Shown here: positions 8,125 to 17,390 of the stretch, piece by piece | How the letters are laid out: every line of letters begins with the position of its first letter | How positions within the stretch are numbered: the stretch's first letter is position 1 | Origin: Subsaximicrobium wynnwilliamsii | GTDB taxonomy: Bacteria; Bacteroidota; Bacteroidia; Flavobacteriales; Flavobacteriaceae | Assembly: GCF_007997225.1 (NCBI RefSeq) | Contig: NZ_VORM01000004.1 | Span: 186,001-250,000, forward strand | Direction of reading: 5' to 3' | DNA length: 64,000 bases | Position numbers and translations under genes: made by a program | The notes under the pieces: model-generated | Seen by the model: the letters and a program-made list of their open reading frames with translations, nothing else | What the model was told of the DNA's origin: nothing | Database searches by the model: none

Positions 8125-8664
8125 TTAATTATAGCAAATTCCTGATAGCAGTTTCCCTTGAAAACTGACTTTGGTGGCGCTTTGAAAACTATGGTCAGCA
8201 GGGTCATAAACGACTGCATTTATCTTTATATCCTCTTTTAATAAGTAGCTGCCTAAAACAGGAAGCGCCTTTAAAAACGACATCTGACGCTCTAAATAAT
8301 CGGCAAGTAGCATTTTGTTTTTCATTTTTGCTCCAGCAAGTCCTTCAATTTCTGTTTTTAAATCTGTATATCCGAGAGCGAGCTGCCTCTCCCAAGGCAC
8401 TCGCAATGGGATTACGGGATTGTCTATAAATTTGACATACAAAGGGTTATCTAAGTTACCTACAAAATAGATTTCGGAAATATTTCTTCGTTGCACAAAC
8501 TCCATCAAGTTGTGCTGTGATGCCTCATCCCACTCAAAAAACACAGCCATCGCCGTAAAGAAATAGGAATTGTCCCCGAACTTTTCTCGAACAGGGACTT
8601 CCATAAATCCATTTGGGCATACTAAAAACAGCCTGCTTTTTGTATTTTCCGAATCGATGCTCAT
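8125..8664 (-). CDS. Hypothetical cytoplasmic protein
   Basis: 179 residues, no signal peptide. I do not recognise the family. It looks like an alternating alpha/beta fold: RLFLVCPNGFMEVP, then ISEIYFVGNLDNPLYVKFI, then a helix with KNKMLLADYLERQMSFLKALP. A distant beta-carbonic-anhydrase-like fold is possible because such paralogs accompany COG0523 genes, but no Cys-His-Cys zinc site can be seen. Its ATG overlaps the TGA of the preceding gene (ATGA at 8661-8664), so translation is coupled to that gene. Confidence 0.6.
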   Translation of the reverse strand: MSIDSENTKSRLFLVCPNGFMEVPVREKFGDNSYFFTAMAVFFEWDEASQHNLMEFVQRRNISEIYFVGNLDNPLYVKFIDNPVIPLRVPWERQLALGYTDLKTEIEGLAGAKMKNKMLLADYLERQMSFLKALPVLGSYLLKEDIKINAVVYDPADHSFQSATKVSFQGKLLSGICYN

Positions 8665-9135
8665 ACGGCTGGTTCAGGATTATACGGCAGCGAAGAATGG
8701 TGCAGGTCTATCAGCAATTCGCCATTATCATCGAGGGGTATAGCCAAAGGTATATTCCACTTTGGTTTCTCCACCAGTAAGGTCTGTAAAAAAGTAGTTG
8801 CCCATTGCGATAGCACGTTTTTCTTCCAAGATAAACCCGTTGTTCTCAAACCGAACGTTTGTCCAAGGTTGTAGTGCAAAACCGCCATCTTCAGAAAATG
8901 TACCATTGCCCACAATAAAATAGGACAGCGCACCTTCTTGTGTAGGCCTGAACTGTTTTTGAGCCGTTTTTGTGGGTTTGAACAGTACATTGCTTTTGTG
9001 AAAGGCATAGCGCTCTTTTAGGAAATTCTCTGTAAAAGCTTTACACTCTTTTTCATCATTCATTAGGCTGCCGATTTTTACGACGCCTTCGCCCCATTGT
9101 TGTTGAACTTTTTGTACTTCTTCTTTTGTAATCAT
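8661..9135 (-). pseudogene. Frameshifted gene, phosphoribosyl-AMP-cyclohydrolase-like in neighbourhood
   Basis: The frame from ATG 9135 encodes 135 residues (ending KVEYTFGYTPR*). The natural continuation DDNGELLIDLHHSSLPYNPEPAV lies in another frame and ends at 8661. Removing one C from the C4 run on the coding strand (plus-strand GGGG at 8735-8738) restores ...FGYTLDDNGELLIDLHHSSLPY..., 157 residues in all. The restored stop forms an ATGA overlap with the next gene, strong evidence that the longer frame is the ancestral one. The family is a small alpha+beta protein (AFHKSNVLFKPTKTAQKQFRPT, AMGNYFFTDLTGGE). Related proteins are sometimes annotated as phosphoribosyl-AMP cyclohydrolase, which I cannot confirm. 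Alternatives are a sequencing error or a shifting ribosome. Confidence 0.75.
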
Positions 9136-9215
9136 TGTTTAGAATTTTAAGTTAAAATTAATTTAGAAATGTTATTTATATGATGAGCCAATCAAATTAT
9201 AAAAGGTAATACTCA

Positions 9216-9569
9216 TTAAGTTTTCAAACAATTCCGTATATTATATATATGTCCGATAACAATAGATGCTGAAAAAAAGAACATTAAATATTCAAAAATT
9301 TCAGCACGTTCTTCAAGTAATAAGGATGTCACAAAACCAGCAAAAGCAACCCACAGAAAAATACTTATTCCTTTAAATATTTTACCTTTAGTAGCGTTGT
9401 AGATTGAAATAAAGGCTACGAAAATAAACAGGTATGCGATTACGGGATTTTCCAAAAACCCAATACCCATCGTTAGAAATGCAGGTACTGATAGGCAATG
9501 TACTATACAAAGAAACGCACTTATGGCACCTAATTTATCTGCCCAATATATCTTTTTTGTTTGTGTCAT
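9216..9569 (-). CDS. MerC domain-containing membrane protein
   Basis: 117 residues with four hydrophobic segments. The first segment carries the MerC motif (DKLGAISAFLCIVHCLSVPAFL) with two cysteines (about residues 21 and 25) that in MerC take up Hg(II). Most chromosomal MerC-domain proteins of Bacteroidetes are not tied to mercury and often sit in zinc-limitation gene sets. The start overlaps the stop of the upstream ABC permease by 4 bp, so it is the last gene of the operon folE-zigA-ABC-permease-permease-merC. A metal role is inferred. Confidence 0.8.
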   Translation of the reverse strand: MTQTKKIYWADKLGAISAFLCIVHCLSVPAFLTMGIGFLENPVIAYLFIFVAFISIYNATKGKIFKGISIFLWVAFAGFVTSLLLEERAEIFEYLMFFFSASIVIGHIYNIRNCLKT

Positions 9570-10882
9570 TTACTGAATGTTTTATTGTATTCTAAGTATT
9601 TTTCTTTATCTACAGTAACATCATTCCAAATATCAAAAACCATAATTTTGGTTCGTTCATCGACGCTTTTTTGAATGGCATTTCTATAGGATTCATAGTC
9701 TTCGTAATGGGTGTTCGTTAGTTTGTTCAACTTATTTTGAAAAAAGGTGATTGGATTTATCCAATACGTAGTTTCAACAAGTTTGTTTTTAGCATTGTTG
9801 TCTTCTTCAATACTTTTGGTTGCATTTTTCATTTCGATAGTAACCAAAGCATTAGTTGAATAGCCTCCCCTTTTTCTAACAATGGTGGTGTCTTTAAAGG
9901 TTTTGGTTTCTTTTAATTTAGGATATAATTCAAACATTTGCCTATTAATCAATGCTTTAGATTGCTCATTTATTTCGCTGGTTTTATCTCGTTTAACATC
10001 AATTAGGTCGACCATTAGATTGGTTGGCTTTTCGATAGCTATCCATTGCTGAATGGTAGCTGGAATAATAAATGCAAAAAGCAACCACACGCCAATCATT
10101 AACAAGGTGTTTGATACTGTGCTTTTACTATACTTCAGAATTAAAAAATAAATAATGACCCAAAACAAGAGATAGATGGTTACGTAAATTAGGATGCTCC
10201 AGAAGCTATCGGCATTGGCTTTAAAAACATTGGTAAGTGTTGCGCCATAAACCATTACACCAACTAAAACGAGTAGAAGTAGTAGGGTGTAGAATGCAGT
10301 TCGTGAAACTATCCACCAGTTTTTGGAACCTGTTTGCACAAAAATGAGTGGCAAAAATCCTTGCTCTTCTTCTTTCCCTTTAATGTTGTACAGCAACACC
10401 AATAGCAAAAGTGGCAAGAGAAATAGGATTGAAAAAGAAAAATCTAACGTACCAGATTGGATACGCTCTGGATTGGAAATTTCCTGTGTCATATCTGCAT
10501 CATACGGGTTGCTCCACGTATTTATCCTTTTATAAAATCCGTATTGTTCCGTTTGCCCAATCGCATAGACTATAGTAGGTGATGGTGTTTTAAACGCATA
10601 GGTTGGTGCATTATAAATTGCCCAAAATGGTTGCGTATTGTCCACCCAAGGTCTTTCATCTGGGCCTTTTTTGCCATTCTCAAAGTAGGATAGGGTTGTT
10701 TTTATTTCAGTTTCTGTTTCTTGAGTGAGCCGCTCAAATTCATTGTTTTGTTTTTCATATAAATCGGCACCATTGTGCAAACCGTACATACTTGCCACGA
10801 TGAACAATATGAGTGCTACGATTTTGAAAGGACTTCGTGTAAAATGTTTCCACTCGTATATAAATATCTGAAGACTTCTCAT
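9566..10882 (-). CDS. ABC-2 type transporter permease (DUF3526-like)
   Basis: 438 residues. One N-terminal membrane helix (FKIVALILFIVASMYGL), a long extracytoplasmic region of about 130 residues, a cluster of membrane helices (FSFSILFLLPLLLLVLLYNI onward), a second soluble loop and no obvious ATP-binding motif. This topology is that of DUF3526/NosY-like ABC-2 permeases. It overlaps the upstream permease gene by 4 bp (ATGA) and the merC gene by 4 bp, so it is produced together with the other permease and the ATPase at 12300. Substrate unknown. Confidence 0.8.
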   Translation of the reverse strand: MRSLQIFIYEWKHFTRSPFKIVALILFIVASMYGLHNGADLYEKQNNEFERLTQETETEIKTTLSYFENGKKGPDERPWVDNTQPFWAIYNAPTYAFKTPSPTIVYAIGQTEQYGFYKRINTWSNPYDADMTQEISNPERIQSGTLDFSFSILFLLPLLLLVLLYNIKGKEEEQGFLPLIFVQTGSKNWWIVSRTAFYTLLLLLVLVGVMVYGATLTNVFKANADSFWSILIYVTIYLLFWVIIYFLILKYSKSTVSNTLLMIGVWLLFAFIIPATIQQWIAIEKPTNLMVDLIDVKRDKTSEINEQSKALINRQMFELYPKLKETKTFKDTTIVRKRGGYSTNALVTIEMKNATKSIEEDNNAKNKLVETTYWINPITFFQNKLNKLTNTHYEDYESYRNAIQKSVDERTKIMVFDIWNDVTVDKEKYLEYNKTFSK

Positions 10883-12288
10883 AAGATTTCAATTTTTTTA
10901 GTTCCAAAAAGAATAAGTGCAAAAACTAATACTGACCAAAACGCCAGCAATGCCAAGTCGAGCATATAGTTTGAAAACACAACCGAAAGTTGGGTTGGTT
11001 TATAATCAAAATCTGGCACCGACCTAAAAAACGCATTATCGGCATTCTTTCCCCAATTACCTGTTTTTGAACCTCCAAAGGCGTGCTCGTCATTCAGCAT
11101 TTTTATAAAAACCCTTCGGTAATTTTCAACTTGTAGCAAAAATTCCTGATGGTGTACATTGTCACTTGCCATAAAGCCCATACTTGTGTTTTGAAGTGAT
11201 ATAAACGGGTTTACGATGCCACCCAATTGAAAGCTCTGTTTCTGTTCTTGCAATACATTTCGGTTGTTCCCAAAATGCTTGTCCCAAACTTTATTACCAT
11301 AATCCTCATCTGCCTGCATCAATAACCCATCAAAATTGATTGGTAATTGAGAGAGGCTATCTACTTTGTATTCTTTTAGCACTTTTTCTTCAAGTGCTTT
11401 AGTACGTTCATCAGTAGGGTTATGACCGTCCAAACCTTTTGAGCGGTCTTCGTCCATAGCGGTCTGAAATTCGTTTCGGCTGGGTAATTGATGCCACTTT
11501 TCAACAGAACTCATTAAAACATTGGGTAGAAAAATCGTCCAAAGTATCCAAATCCCCAACATTGATGTCAAGGCGAGTGTTGCATTTTGCCATCTTGCAG
11601 AAAAGAAAACGGTGAGCCCGCTGATGATAAAATAATAGAGCGCGTATGATAAAAAGAACAATCCTGTTCTGAATAAAATTTCCGAAGTGAGACTTTGAAG
11701 GTTTAGAATACCATAAACCACAATCACAAAAAGCAATAATAACAGACCATACAGCCAAACGGAAAATGTTTTGGATAAAATAAGCTGTATTGGTTTTGCA
11801 CCTTGTAAGATGAGCAGTTTAAGCCTGCCACTTTGCTTTTCGCTGCTTACAGAATTAAAGGCCAAAAAAATCAACAATAATGGAACGATATACTGTAATA
11901 AAAGTGAGGATTTGAGTTTGCCAAATCTTGAAACTACTTGCATTTGTGAGGCTTCAGAATGAACGATTTCATTCTGTACGTGACCTTCAACCCGAAGCAC
12001 ATTTCCTGTTACGCTGTTAACCCCTTCGTCGAGACTGCTCAATAAATTGGCGGGTTTAAAGACATATGTACCATAATGCGCTGCGCTATGCGGATTCATT
12101 TCGTCAATGCTTACCCATTGTTGGCGCACGTGTTCTTTAGCGTTAGTTTGCGTCTGGTCTTGCTTTTGTGTTTGATAATTCCCTAAAAAAACGGACACTA
12201 TCAAAATAGCAATAAACCCAATGCTAATACCTAAAAATATGCGACTACGTAGTAAAAATCGCCATTCGTTTTTAATAATCTGAAACAT
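10879..12288 (-). CDS. ABC-2 type transporter permease
   Basis: 469 residues, same plan as the next gene: an N-terminal helix (IFLGISIGFIAILIVSVFLG), a large extracytoplasmic domain, then helices from LLLQYIVPLLLIFLAFNSV, the segment SSEKQSGRLKLLILQGAKPIQLILSK typical of ABC-2 permeases, a second soluble domain and a last helix near the C-terminus. Together with the 9566 gene it should form the heterodimeric membrane part of an ABC exporter served by the ATPase at 12300, 11 bp upstream. Confidence 0.82.
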   Translation of the reverse strand: MFQIIKNEWRFLLRSRIFLGISIGFIAILIVSVFLGNYQTQKQDQTQTNAKEHVRQQWVSIDEMNPHSAAHYGTYVFKPANLLSSLDEGVNSVTGNVLRVEGHVQNEIVHSEASQMQVVSRFGKLKSSLLLQYIVPLLLIFLAFNSVSSEKQSGRLKLLILQGAKPIQLILSKTFSVWLYGLLLLLFVIVVYGILNLQSLTSEILFRTGLFFLSYALYYFIISGLTVFFSARWQNATLALTSMLGIWILWTIFLPNVLMSSVEKWHQLPSRNEFQTAMDEDRSKGLDGHNPTDERTKALEEKVLKEYKVDSLSQLPINFDGLLMQADEDYGNKVWDKHFGNNRNVLQEQKQSFQLGGIVNPFISLQNTSMGFMASDNVHHQEFLLQVENYRRVFIKMLNDEHAFGGSKTGNWGKNADNAFFRSVPDFDYKPTQLSVVFSNYMLDLALLAFWSVLVFALILFGTKKIEIL

Positions 12289-12299
12289 AATATTCGTTT

Positions 12300-13001
12300 T
12301 TAATTTTGCATAAATTTTAGGTACAAAGTCTCCAGCTCGTTGGCACTCACGTCTTGGCTATTCAGCTCTTTTACCAGAATGCCGTTCTTAAGAATGCCAA
12401 TACGGTTACAAACCTCTCGTACACGAAAAATATCGTGGGAAGCCATTAAAATGGTTGCACCTTCAGCAGCCAATTTTTTAAGTAACACAGAAAGTTCGTT
12501 GCTCGCTAATGGGTCTAAACCGCTTGCAGGTTCATCTAATAAATAGACTTGTGCTTTCTTGGCATACGCAATGGCAATGCCCACTTTTTGTCGCATTCCT
12601 TTAGAATAGCCGCTCACTTTTTTAGCGTGTGCTTTGGTTTCCAGACCACAAGTAGATAGAAATTCTTCTAATTCACTTTTGGTATATTTTAATCCTGCCA
12701 ACTTGCAGAAATAATCCAGATTTTCCAGTCCCGATAAATAGGGATAGAGATTTACATTTTCAGGAATATAGCCAATGAGTTTTCGGGTTTCTTGCGCATT
12801 TTTTACGGTATCAATTTCATTGATTTGTACGCTTCCAGAATCGGGATTTATAAATCCTAACAGGGTATTGATTGTTGTGGATTTCCCTGCGCCATTAGCA
12901 CCTAAAAGCCCAAAGATTTCTCCTTTGCCTACTTTTAGATTTAAATTTTCAAGTGCGGTAGCATCGCCGTACTTTTTTGTGAGTTCATTTATTTGTATCA
13001 T
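12300..13001 (-). CDS. ABC transporter ATP-binding protein
   Basis: 233 residues with all motifs: Walker A GANGAGKST (34-42), ABC signature SGYSKGMRQK (130-139), Walker B VYLLDEP (152-158) followed by ASGLDP, and the switch His in MASHD. Closest in style to CcmA/NosF ATPases, which pair with ABC-2 permeases. It is preceded by zigA (11-bp gap) and followed by two permease genes, so a complete exporter is encoded. It probably energises movement of a compound linked to metal stress, but the substrate cannot be read from the sequence. Confidence 0.92.
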   Translation of the reverse strand: MIQINELTKKYGDATALENLNLKVGKGEIFGLLGANGAGKSTTINTLLGFINPDSGSVQINEIDTVKNAQETRKLIGYIPENVNLYPYLSGLENLDYFCKLAGLKYTKSELEEFLSTCGLETKAHAKKVSGYSKGMRQKVGIAIAYAKKAQVYLLDEPASGLDPLASNELSVLLKKLAAEGATILMASHDIFRVREVCNRIGILKNGILVKELNSQDVSANELETLYLKFMQN

Positions 13002-13012
13002 CTTTATCTGTT

Positions 13013-14233
13013 TTAGCTTTTTGTATATTCAAGAGTTTCTATTGGCCAATGGTCTGTTACTTGTAATTCCCCGTTTTTCCAAAGTTTTTGCTCGTCCGAT
13101 GTTAAGAGGCATTTCTCCAATAAATTGGTAAGCTTGTCTCTGTCTAAATTTTGGGCAATGAATACGAGTTCGACCTTTCGGTCGCCATAAGTTTGGTGCC
13201 AATCACTTTCTATAAAAGATTGATTATCTACAAATGCGGCATAACCAATACGTTCTGAAAATGGCATTGATGCCCACCATACACCAGCTGGGTCGGTCTT
13301 TAACGAACCTCCTGCCGAACTCCAAATTAAAGCTTGTTCAGGACGTGAGGACAACCAAAATAATCCTTTACTGCGTAAGATGTTTGCAGGAAATCCTGAT
13401 GTGGCAAATTCCCAAAAGCGTTCTGTATGGAAGGGTGTTTTACTTCGGAATACCATTGAGCCTATTCCGTATTCTTCCGTTTCTGGGGTGTGTTCGTTTT
13501 CCAATTCCTGTATCCAACCTGCCGAATTTTCGGCTTCTTCAAAATCAAATAACTTAGTGCCAATGATTTCAGATAAGGGTACAGCAGAATTTTTAGCTGG
13601 AATAATCCTCGCATTTGGATTTAGTTTTTGAAGGATGCCATACAACTGCTTTAACTTTTCTTCGGTAATCAGGTCTATTTTATTTAGGATAATGACATTG
13701 GCAAACTCTACTTGGTCTGTGAGCAGATTAACGATAGTTCGTGTGTCATTCTCTATATCTGTTAAGTTACGGGATGTGAGGTAGTCTGGGCTGGAAAAAT
13801 CTTTTAGGAAGTTGAACCCATCGACCACAGTAACCATTGTATCCACATAGCTGAAACGGCTGAGGTCAATACTGCCATCCTCGCTTTCAAAACTAAAAGT
13901 CTGCGCCACGGGAATGGGTTCTGAAATTCCTGTGCTCTCAATGAGTAGATAGTCAAAACGATTTTCCTTGGCGAGCTTTTCAACCTCTATCATAAGGTCT
14001 TCACGTAGGGTACAGCAGATGCAGCCGTTGGACATTTCCACCAGTCTTTCTTCGGTCCTTGAAAGGGTGTTTTCATTTTTTACGAGCTGGGCATCTATGT
14101 TTACCTCACTCATATCGTTTACGATTACGGCAACTTTTAAGCCCTCTTTATTATGCAAAATGTGGTTGAGCAATGTTGTTTTTCCTGCTCCTAAAAAACC
14201 GCTTAGCACGGTTACTGGTAATTTCTTTGTCAT
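13013..14233 (-). CDS. zigA: ZigA-type COG0523 GTPase, putative zinc metallochaperone
   Basis: 406 residues. P-loop [10 protein letters not shown] (11-20), the metal-binding GCICCTL motif (Cys71, Cys73, Cys74), the guanine-specificity motif LNKID and a CobW C-terminal domain ([16 protein letters not shown]...[20 protein letters not shown]). The latter is typical of the ZigA branch, which supplies zinc to client enzymes when zinc is scarce. The client is often encoded next door; here folE lies 4 bp upstream and is a zinc enzyme. Conservation of all GTPase and Cys motifs indicates an active protein. A decayed partner copy lies at about 15020-15149. Confidence 0.88.
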   Translation of the reverse strand: MTKKLPVTVLSGFLGAGKTTLLNHILHNKEGLKVAVIVNDMSEVNIDAQLVKNENTLSRTEERLVEMSNGCICCTLREDLMIEVEKLAKENRFDYLLIESTGISEPIPVAQTFSFESEDGSIDLSRFSYVDTMVTVVDGFNFLKDFSSPDYLTSRNLTDIENDTRTIVNLLTDQVEFANVIILNKIDLITEEKLKQLYGILQKLNPNARIIPAKNSAVPLSEIIGTKLFDFEEAENSAGWIQELENEHTPETEEYGIGSMVFRSKTPFHTERFWEFATSGFPANILRSKGLFWLSSRPEQALIWSSAGGSLKTDPAGVWWASMPFSERIGYAAFVDNQSFIESDWHQTYGDRKVELVFIAQNLDRDKLTNLLEKCLLTSDEQKLWKNGELQVTDHWPIETLEYTKS

Positions 14234-14237
14234 CTGT

Positions 14238-14894
14238 TTATTTTTTGTTTAAGGTTAGAAAAAATTCGTTTCGGTTTTCTATATCCTCAAAACAGCCTCC
14301 AAACTCAATAGTAGTTGTAGAACTGTCCTTGTCTTTTATTCCTCTTGATGAAACGCATAAGTGTTTTGCATTCAGAACAACAATTACATTTTTTGTATTT
14401 AATGTTTCTTGCAAATCATTTAGAATTTGCAAACACAATCTTTCTTGTACTTGTGGGCGATGTGAATAATAATCTACCAATCGATTTATTTTCGATAGAC
14501 CAATAACTTTTTCATTGGGAACGTACCCAATATGTGCGTGTCCTGTGATAGGTAAAAAATGATGTTCGCAAGACGAATCAATAGTAATATCTTGTTCTAC
14601 AAGCATTTTTTTATAACCATACTTATTTGGGAATGTTGATAGTTTAGGCTTGTTGATTGGATTTAATCCATAGAACAATTCTTTTACGTACATTTTTGCA
14701 AAACGATAGGGTGTTCCTGACAGACTTTCGTCTTTTAAGTCGAGCCCTAGTTCTTGCATTATTTTTGAAAAGTAGCGTTGAATATTTTCAATCTTTTCTT
14801 CATCTGATTTTTCAAAAGCATTTGAAAGTAGAGGGGTTTCAATATTTGTTAGTATATGATTATCTCCAATTTCTTCAATTAACTCTTTTTTCAT
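14238..14894 (-). CDS. folE: GTP cyclohydrolase I, zinc-dependent type
   Basis: 218 residues, the usual size. It converts GTP to dihydroneopterin triphosphate, the first step of folate synthesis. Zinc ligands are visible: Cys109 and His112 in SSCEHHF and Cys180 in KHLCVSSRG. Other family motifs are [22 protein letters not shown] and [23 protein letters not shown]. It is the first gene of a six-gene minus-strand operon and sits 4 bp before zigA. Extra folE copies beside COG0523 genes are a known feature of zinc-limitation loci. It is probably a second copy besides a chromosomal folE, which I cannot check. Confidence 0.93.
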   Translation of the reverse strand: MKKELIEEIGDNHILTNIETPLLSNAFEKSDEEKIENIQRYFSKIMQELGLDLKDESLSGTPYRFAKMYVKELFYGLNPINKPKLSTFPNKYGYKKMLVEQDITIDSSCEHHFLPITGHAHIGYVPNEKVIGLSKINRLVDYYSHRPQVQERLCLQILNDLQETLNTKNVIVVLNAKHLCVSSRGIKDKDSSTTTIEFGGCFEDIENRNEFFLTLNKK

Positions 14895-14999
14895 ATTTAT
14901 TTAGTTTGTAAAGCAATTACCTGTATTGCATTAACAGTTTCTTTAGGTTATAGATATGTAACAAGTATCAAAGCTGAAAAAGATTGTTTTCCTTCTGTT

Positions 15000-15149
15000 C
15001 GAACGTGGTATCTATGTTTAATAGCGTATACCCCTTACGGATACGACAACTTTAAAGCCTTCTTTAAGGCTTTAAATTGGTTTATCAGGGTTGTTTACCC
15101 TGTACCTAAAAACCCGCTTACGGACAATTTCTTTTGCTGTTCTTGTCAT
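15000..15149 (-). pseudogene. Relic of a second COG0523 (zigA-like) gene, 5' end
   Basis: ATG at 15149 overlaps the TGA of the YiiX-like gene. The following minus-strand DNA is recognisably the start of a COG0523 gene: after one frameshift it reads SGFLGTG*TTLINQ, matching [14 protein letters not shown] of the intact zigA, with a stop where the catalytic Lys should be. A stretch resembling KALKLSYP* follows before similarity fades near 15000. Only the first ~45 codons can be traced. It implies that a yiiX-zigA pair once existed here, ahead of the present folE-zigA pair. Confidence 0.6.
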
Positions 15150-15811
15150 TTATAGTTTTCTATTTTTAAAATTGAAATTTTGTTTGAACGAGAAATTAAT
15201 CCTGGATTTATACCTAATAGTCCTTCGGGTATTTCTTTATTTAGGTGCTTGTAATAATTAACCCAAGCTGGGAAAAATACTTTTGTTTTAGGGTCTTTAA
15301 AAGTCATTGGCTCTAATACAAAAAAGTCTTTGGTTTTATTGGACTCTTTAAATATTTCATAAATCATTTCACTACAATACATTTTCCCATTATTCAATAA
15401 AAAAATATTGTCATATGGTTGTCCTATAATTTTTTTAGCTTCTGCTATTGCCTTAGGTATTAAGTTCTTGTATTGTTTTTTTAATCTCCCAACTGTTACA
15501 TTTTCAATTTTGGCAGTATCTCCACTTCTTGAAAAGAAAGTTTCTAGAGAATTTATCTGCACATTATTTCCTATAGCTTCAATTACTTTTAAAGTGTCAT
15601 TTACATTTACCACTAATGCAATATGAGAAAAATCTTTGCCATCAATACCTTCTGTTACCGCTTCAATAGCATTACATAATTCCCCACAATTCAGATTTTG
15701 AAAAAGCAAATCGCCTTCTTGAAATCCTACTTTTTGGTAAGAATGATTACAACTTATTGACAAAGTGCAGCAATAGAAAAACAATAATTTATTCAAAAGC
15801 CTAATTTTCAT
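15146..15811 (-). CDS. YiiX/YebB-like NlpC/P60-fold cysteine hydrolase, lipoprotein
   Basis: 221 residues with a lipoprotein-like signal (LLFFYCCTLSISCNHS, Cys21 the likely lipid site). The body follows the permuted papain-like family: GDLLFQNLNCGELCNAIEAVTEG, DFSHIALVV (conserved His), VIEAIGNNVQINSLETFFSRSG and the catalytic Cys motif GQPYDNIFLLNNGKMYCSEMIYEIF. Known relatives cleave amide or ester bonds in peptides or lipids; the substrate here is unknown. Its stop overlaps the start of a decayed zigA-like gene (ATGA), so it was once part of an operon with a metallochaperone gene. Confidence 0.83.
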   Translation of the reverse strand: MKIRLLNKLLFFYCCTLSISCNHSYQKVGFQEGDLLFQNLNCGELCNAIEAVTEGIDGKDFSHIALVVNVNDTLKVIEAIGNNVQINSLETFFSRSGDTAKIENVTVGRLKKQYKNLIPKAIAEAKKIIGQPYDNIFLLNNGKMYCSEMIYEIFKESNKTKDFFVLEPMTFKDPKTKVFFPAWVNYYKHLNKEIPEGLLGINPGLISRSNKISILKIENYK

Positions 15812-15894
15812 ATTTTTCTAATTTGCAGAAGTTTTACGTTGTTTAATGTTTAAGGCGTGTCCAATTATTATTAATCCTGTTTTTTTTAACATTA

Positions 15895-16664
15895 TTATCC
15901 AACAGCATATTCTGCTAAATATTGATTTGGAATTCCTTCAAAAGTTTCTTTCTCATCTACTTTAAACCATTTTGAAGCCGCTGTATTTTCATCATTATAG
16001 GCTGGTGTAAATATGTCAACTAACTGCGTAAACTTGTTGGGCATTAAAGAATGGATATTACCTTCTGAAGCCATAAGTATGCTAGTTTTATTTGGTAGTA
16101 AAATTTCGTTTGTACTTCTTTAATTACACAAGATTTATATAACAATTCATTTTCGCCATTTGCAACGGTTCTTTCTGTATCAAGATGTTTTTCAAGGGAA
16201 TAATTTTTTACCAATGCATTACCTGTTACCATATTGATAATTCCACACATTTCTGGATGGTCGTGATGGGGAATGTATTCCCCTTTTTCAAATTGCAAGA
16301 GCGAGACTTGAAAATCAATTTCTTGGTGCAATAATTCGTGTTCAAACCAATCAGGCTTATTGTTCTTGTATTCTTTAAATGCCTTTTCTACTTTTTGAAA
16401 CTCAGGGAATTTGCATTTATCCATAAGCGCCTTCACTTGGGTCAAATACGCTGACTGGTTCCAAGATTTTAGGTGCTGTGTTTTGGCTAATGTTTGTATT
16501 TTAGAAATAAAGGCATCCCAATTCATTTCAGGATTGCTTCCTAAAAAACCATTTTGTCCATTCGCATTTAGTGCATACGCAGAAACGTTTGAAAACTGTA
16601 AAGCAATACCAGCAAAAGCCATTGTCGAAAGTTTGATAAATTCTCTTCTTTTAAAGTCGTCCAT
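15895..16664 (-). pseudogene. Tat-exported thiol-dioxygenase-like cupin protein, frameshifted
   Basis: From ATG 16664 the intact frame gives 206 residues (ending QKVISIL*). The natural end (GNIHSLMPNKFTQLVDIFTPAYND...LAEYAVG*) lies in another frame, ending at 15895. One base added near 16113-16118 joins them into about 256 residues. The N-terminus has a twin-arginine signal (KRREFIKLSTMAFAGIALQ). GEYIPHHDHPEMCGIINMVTGNALVKNYSL and NIHSLMPNKFTQLVDIFTPAY resemble the cysteamine/plant cysteine dioxygenase family (PCO/ADO), where the three histidines bind iron. The third His lies after the shift, so the short product would lack an iron ligand. Export by Tat would be unusual for this family. Confidence 0.68.
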
Positions 16665-16964
16665 ACTATTTAAAATTTTAACACACGGAATTTTCGTTTG
16701 TCGATAGGTTCACATCTGTGTTGCCATTATTCACAATAACAGCCACTTAATAGGGTTGCTGAAATTTTATAGTTTTATATATAAAGATTGAATAAAGGCT
16801 ATCGTAGGAAATGAAGATTTCCCAATCAATAACAAAGGATAGTAACGGATGGATTATTAAATATATGGTTCAAACCTGTAGGACAAGCATATACTAAACG
16901 TATAATCCTGATATAGGTATTGACTGTAATTTATCTAAAGTAATTTACTGAAGAAAAGCCGTAA
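16665..16964. other. Intergenic region without recognisable gene
   Basis: About 300 bp, AT-rich, between the dioxygenase-like pseudogene and the small His/Cys protein gene. I see no open frame of note, no tRNA and no strong hairpin. Its right part is downstream (3') of the 16965 gene and its left part must hold the pseudogene's promoter. Confidence 0.5.
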
Positions 16965-17285
16965 TTATCCCAATAAAGAGTTTGGTGGCGGCTTGTTGTG
17001 GAAGTAATCTGAATGCAGTACCTTTTGGTGAGGGGCGACATACAAGGTGTATGCAGCACTATGCTCTACAAAATCAAAAGGATTTACAAATGAAATATTT
17101 TCTTGGGGTGTTGGTACATTTAAGGGTGTAGTCTGACCCGCTTGAGCGATAAACGCACATTGTTCGCAATGCTGTGTGTCTTTATCTGAAGTTATATGGG
17201 AAACCTCGTGCAGGTTTACAACCTTGAGCAACAAGAACGTCGTCAAGAAAAAAAGGGAAATAGTATTTTTTAAATAACTATTCAT
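16965..17285 (-). CDS. Small exported His/Cys-rich protein
   Basis: 106 residues: one N-terminal hydrophobic helix (TISLFFLTTFLLLKVVNL), then a putative metal site HEVSHITSDKDTQHCEQC, and a C-terminal segment with HQKVLHSDYFHNKPPP. The order helix, HxxxH, HCxxC, Pro-rich end is the same as in the protein encoded at 20468, so the two look like paralogs. They may bind or sense a metal in the periplasm near the TonB receptor between them. Family not recognised beyond that; metal binding is inference from motif spacing. Confidence 0.65.
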   Translation of the reverse strand: MNSYLKNTISLFFLTTFLLLKVVNLHEVSHITSDKDTQHCEQCAFIAQAGQTTPLNVPTPQENISFVNPFDFVEHSAAYTLYVAPHQKVLHSDYFHNKPPPNSLLG

Positions 17286-17390
17286 AATTATTCAAAAATA
17301 ATAAAATTTAACATTTGTTGCGTTATTTTTTCTGTTAATAGTTTGTATAGGTTCTTCCATTCAAAAAATGATAGGTAATAAATTAAAGAA

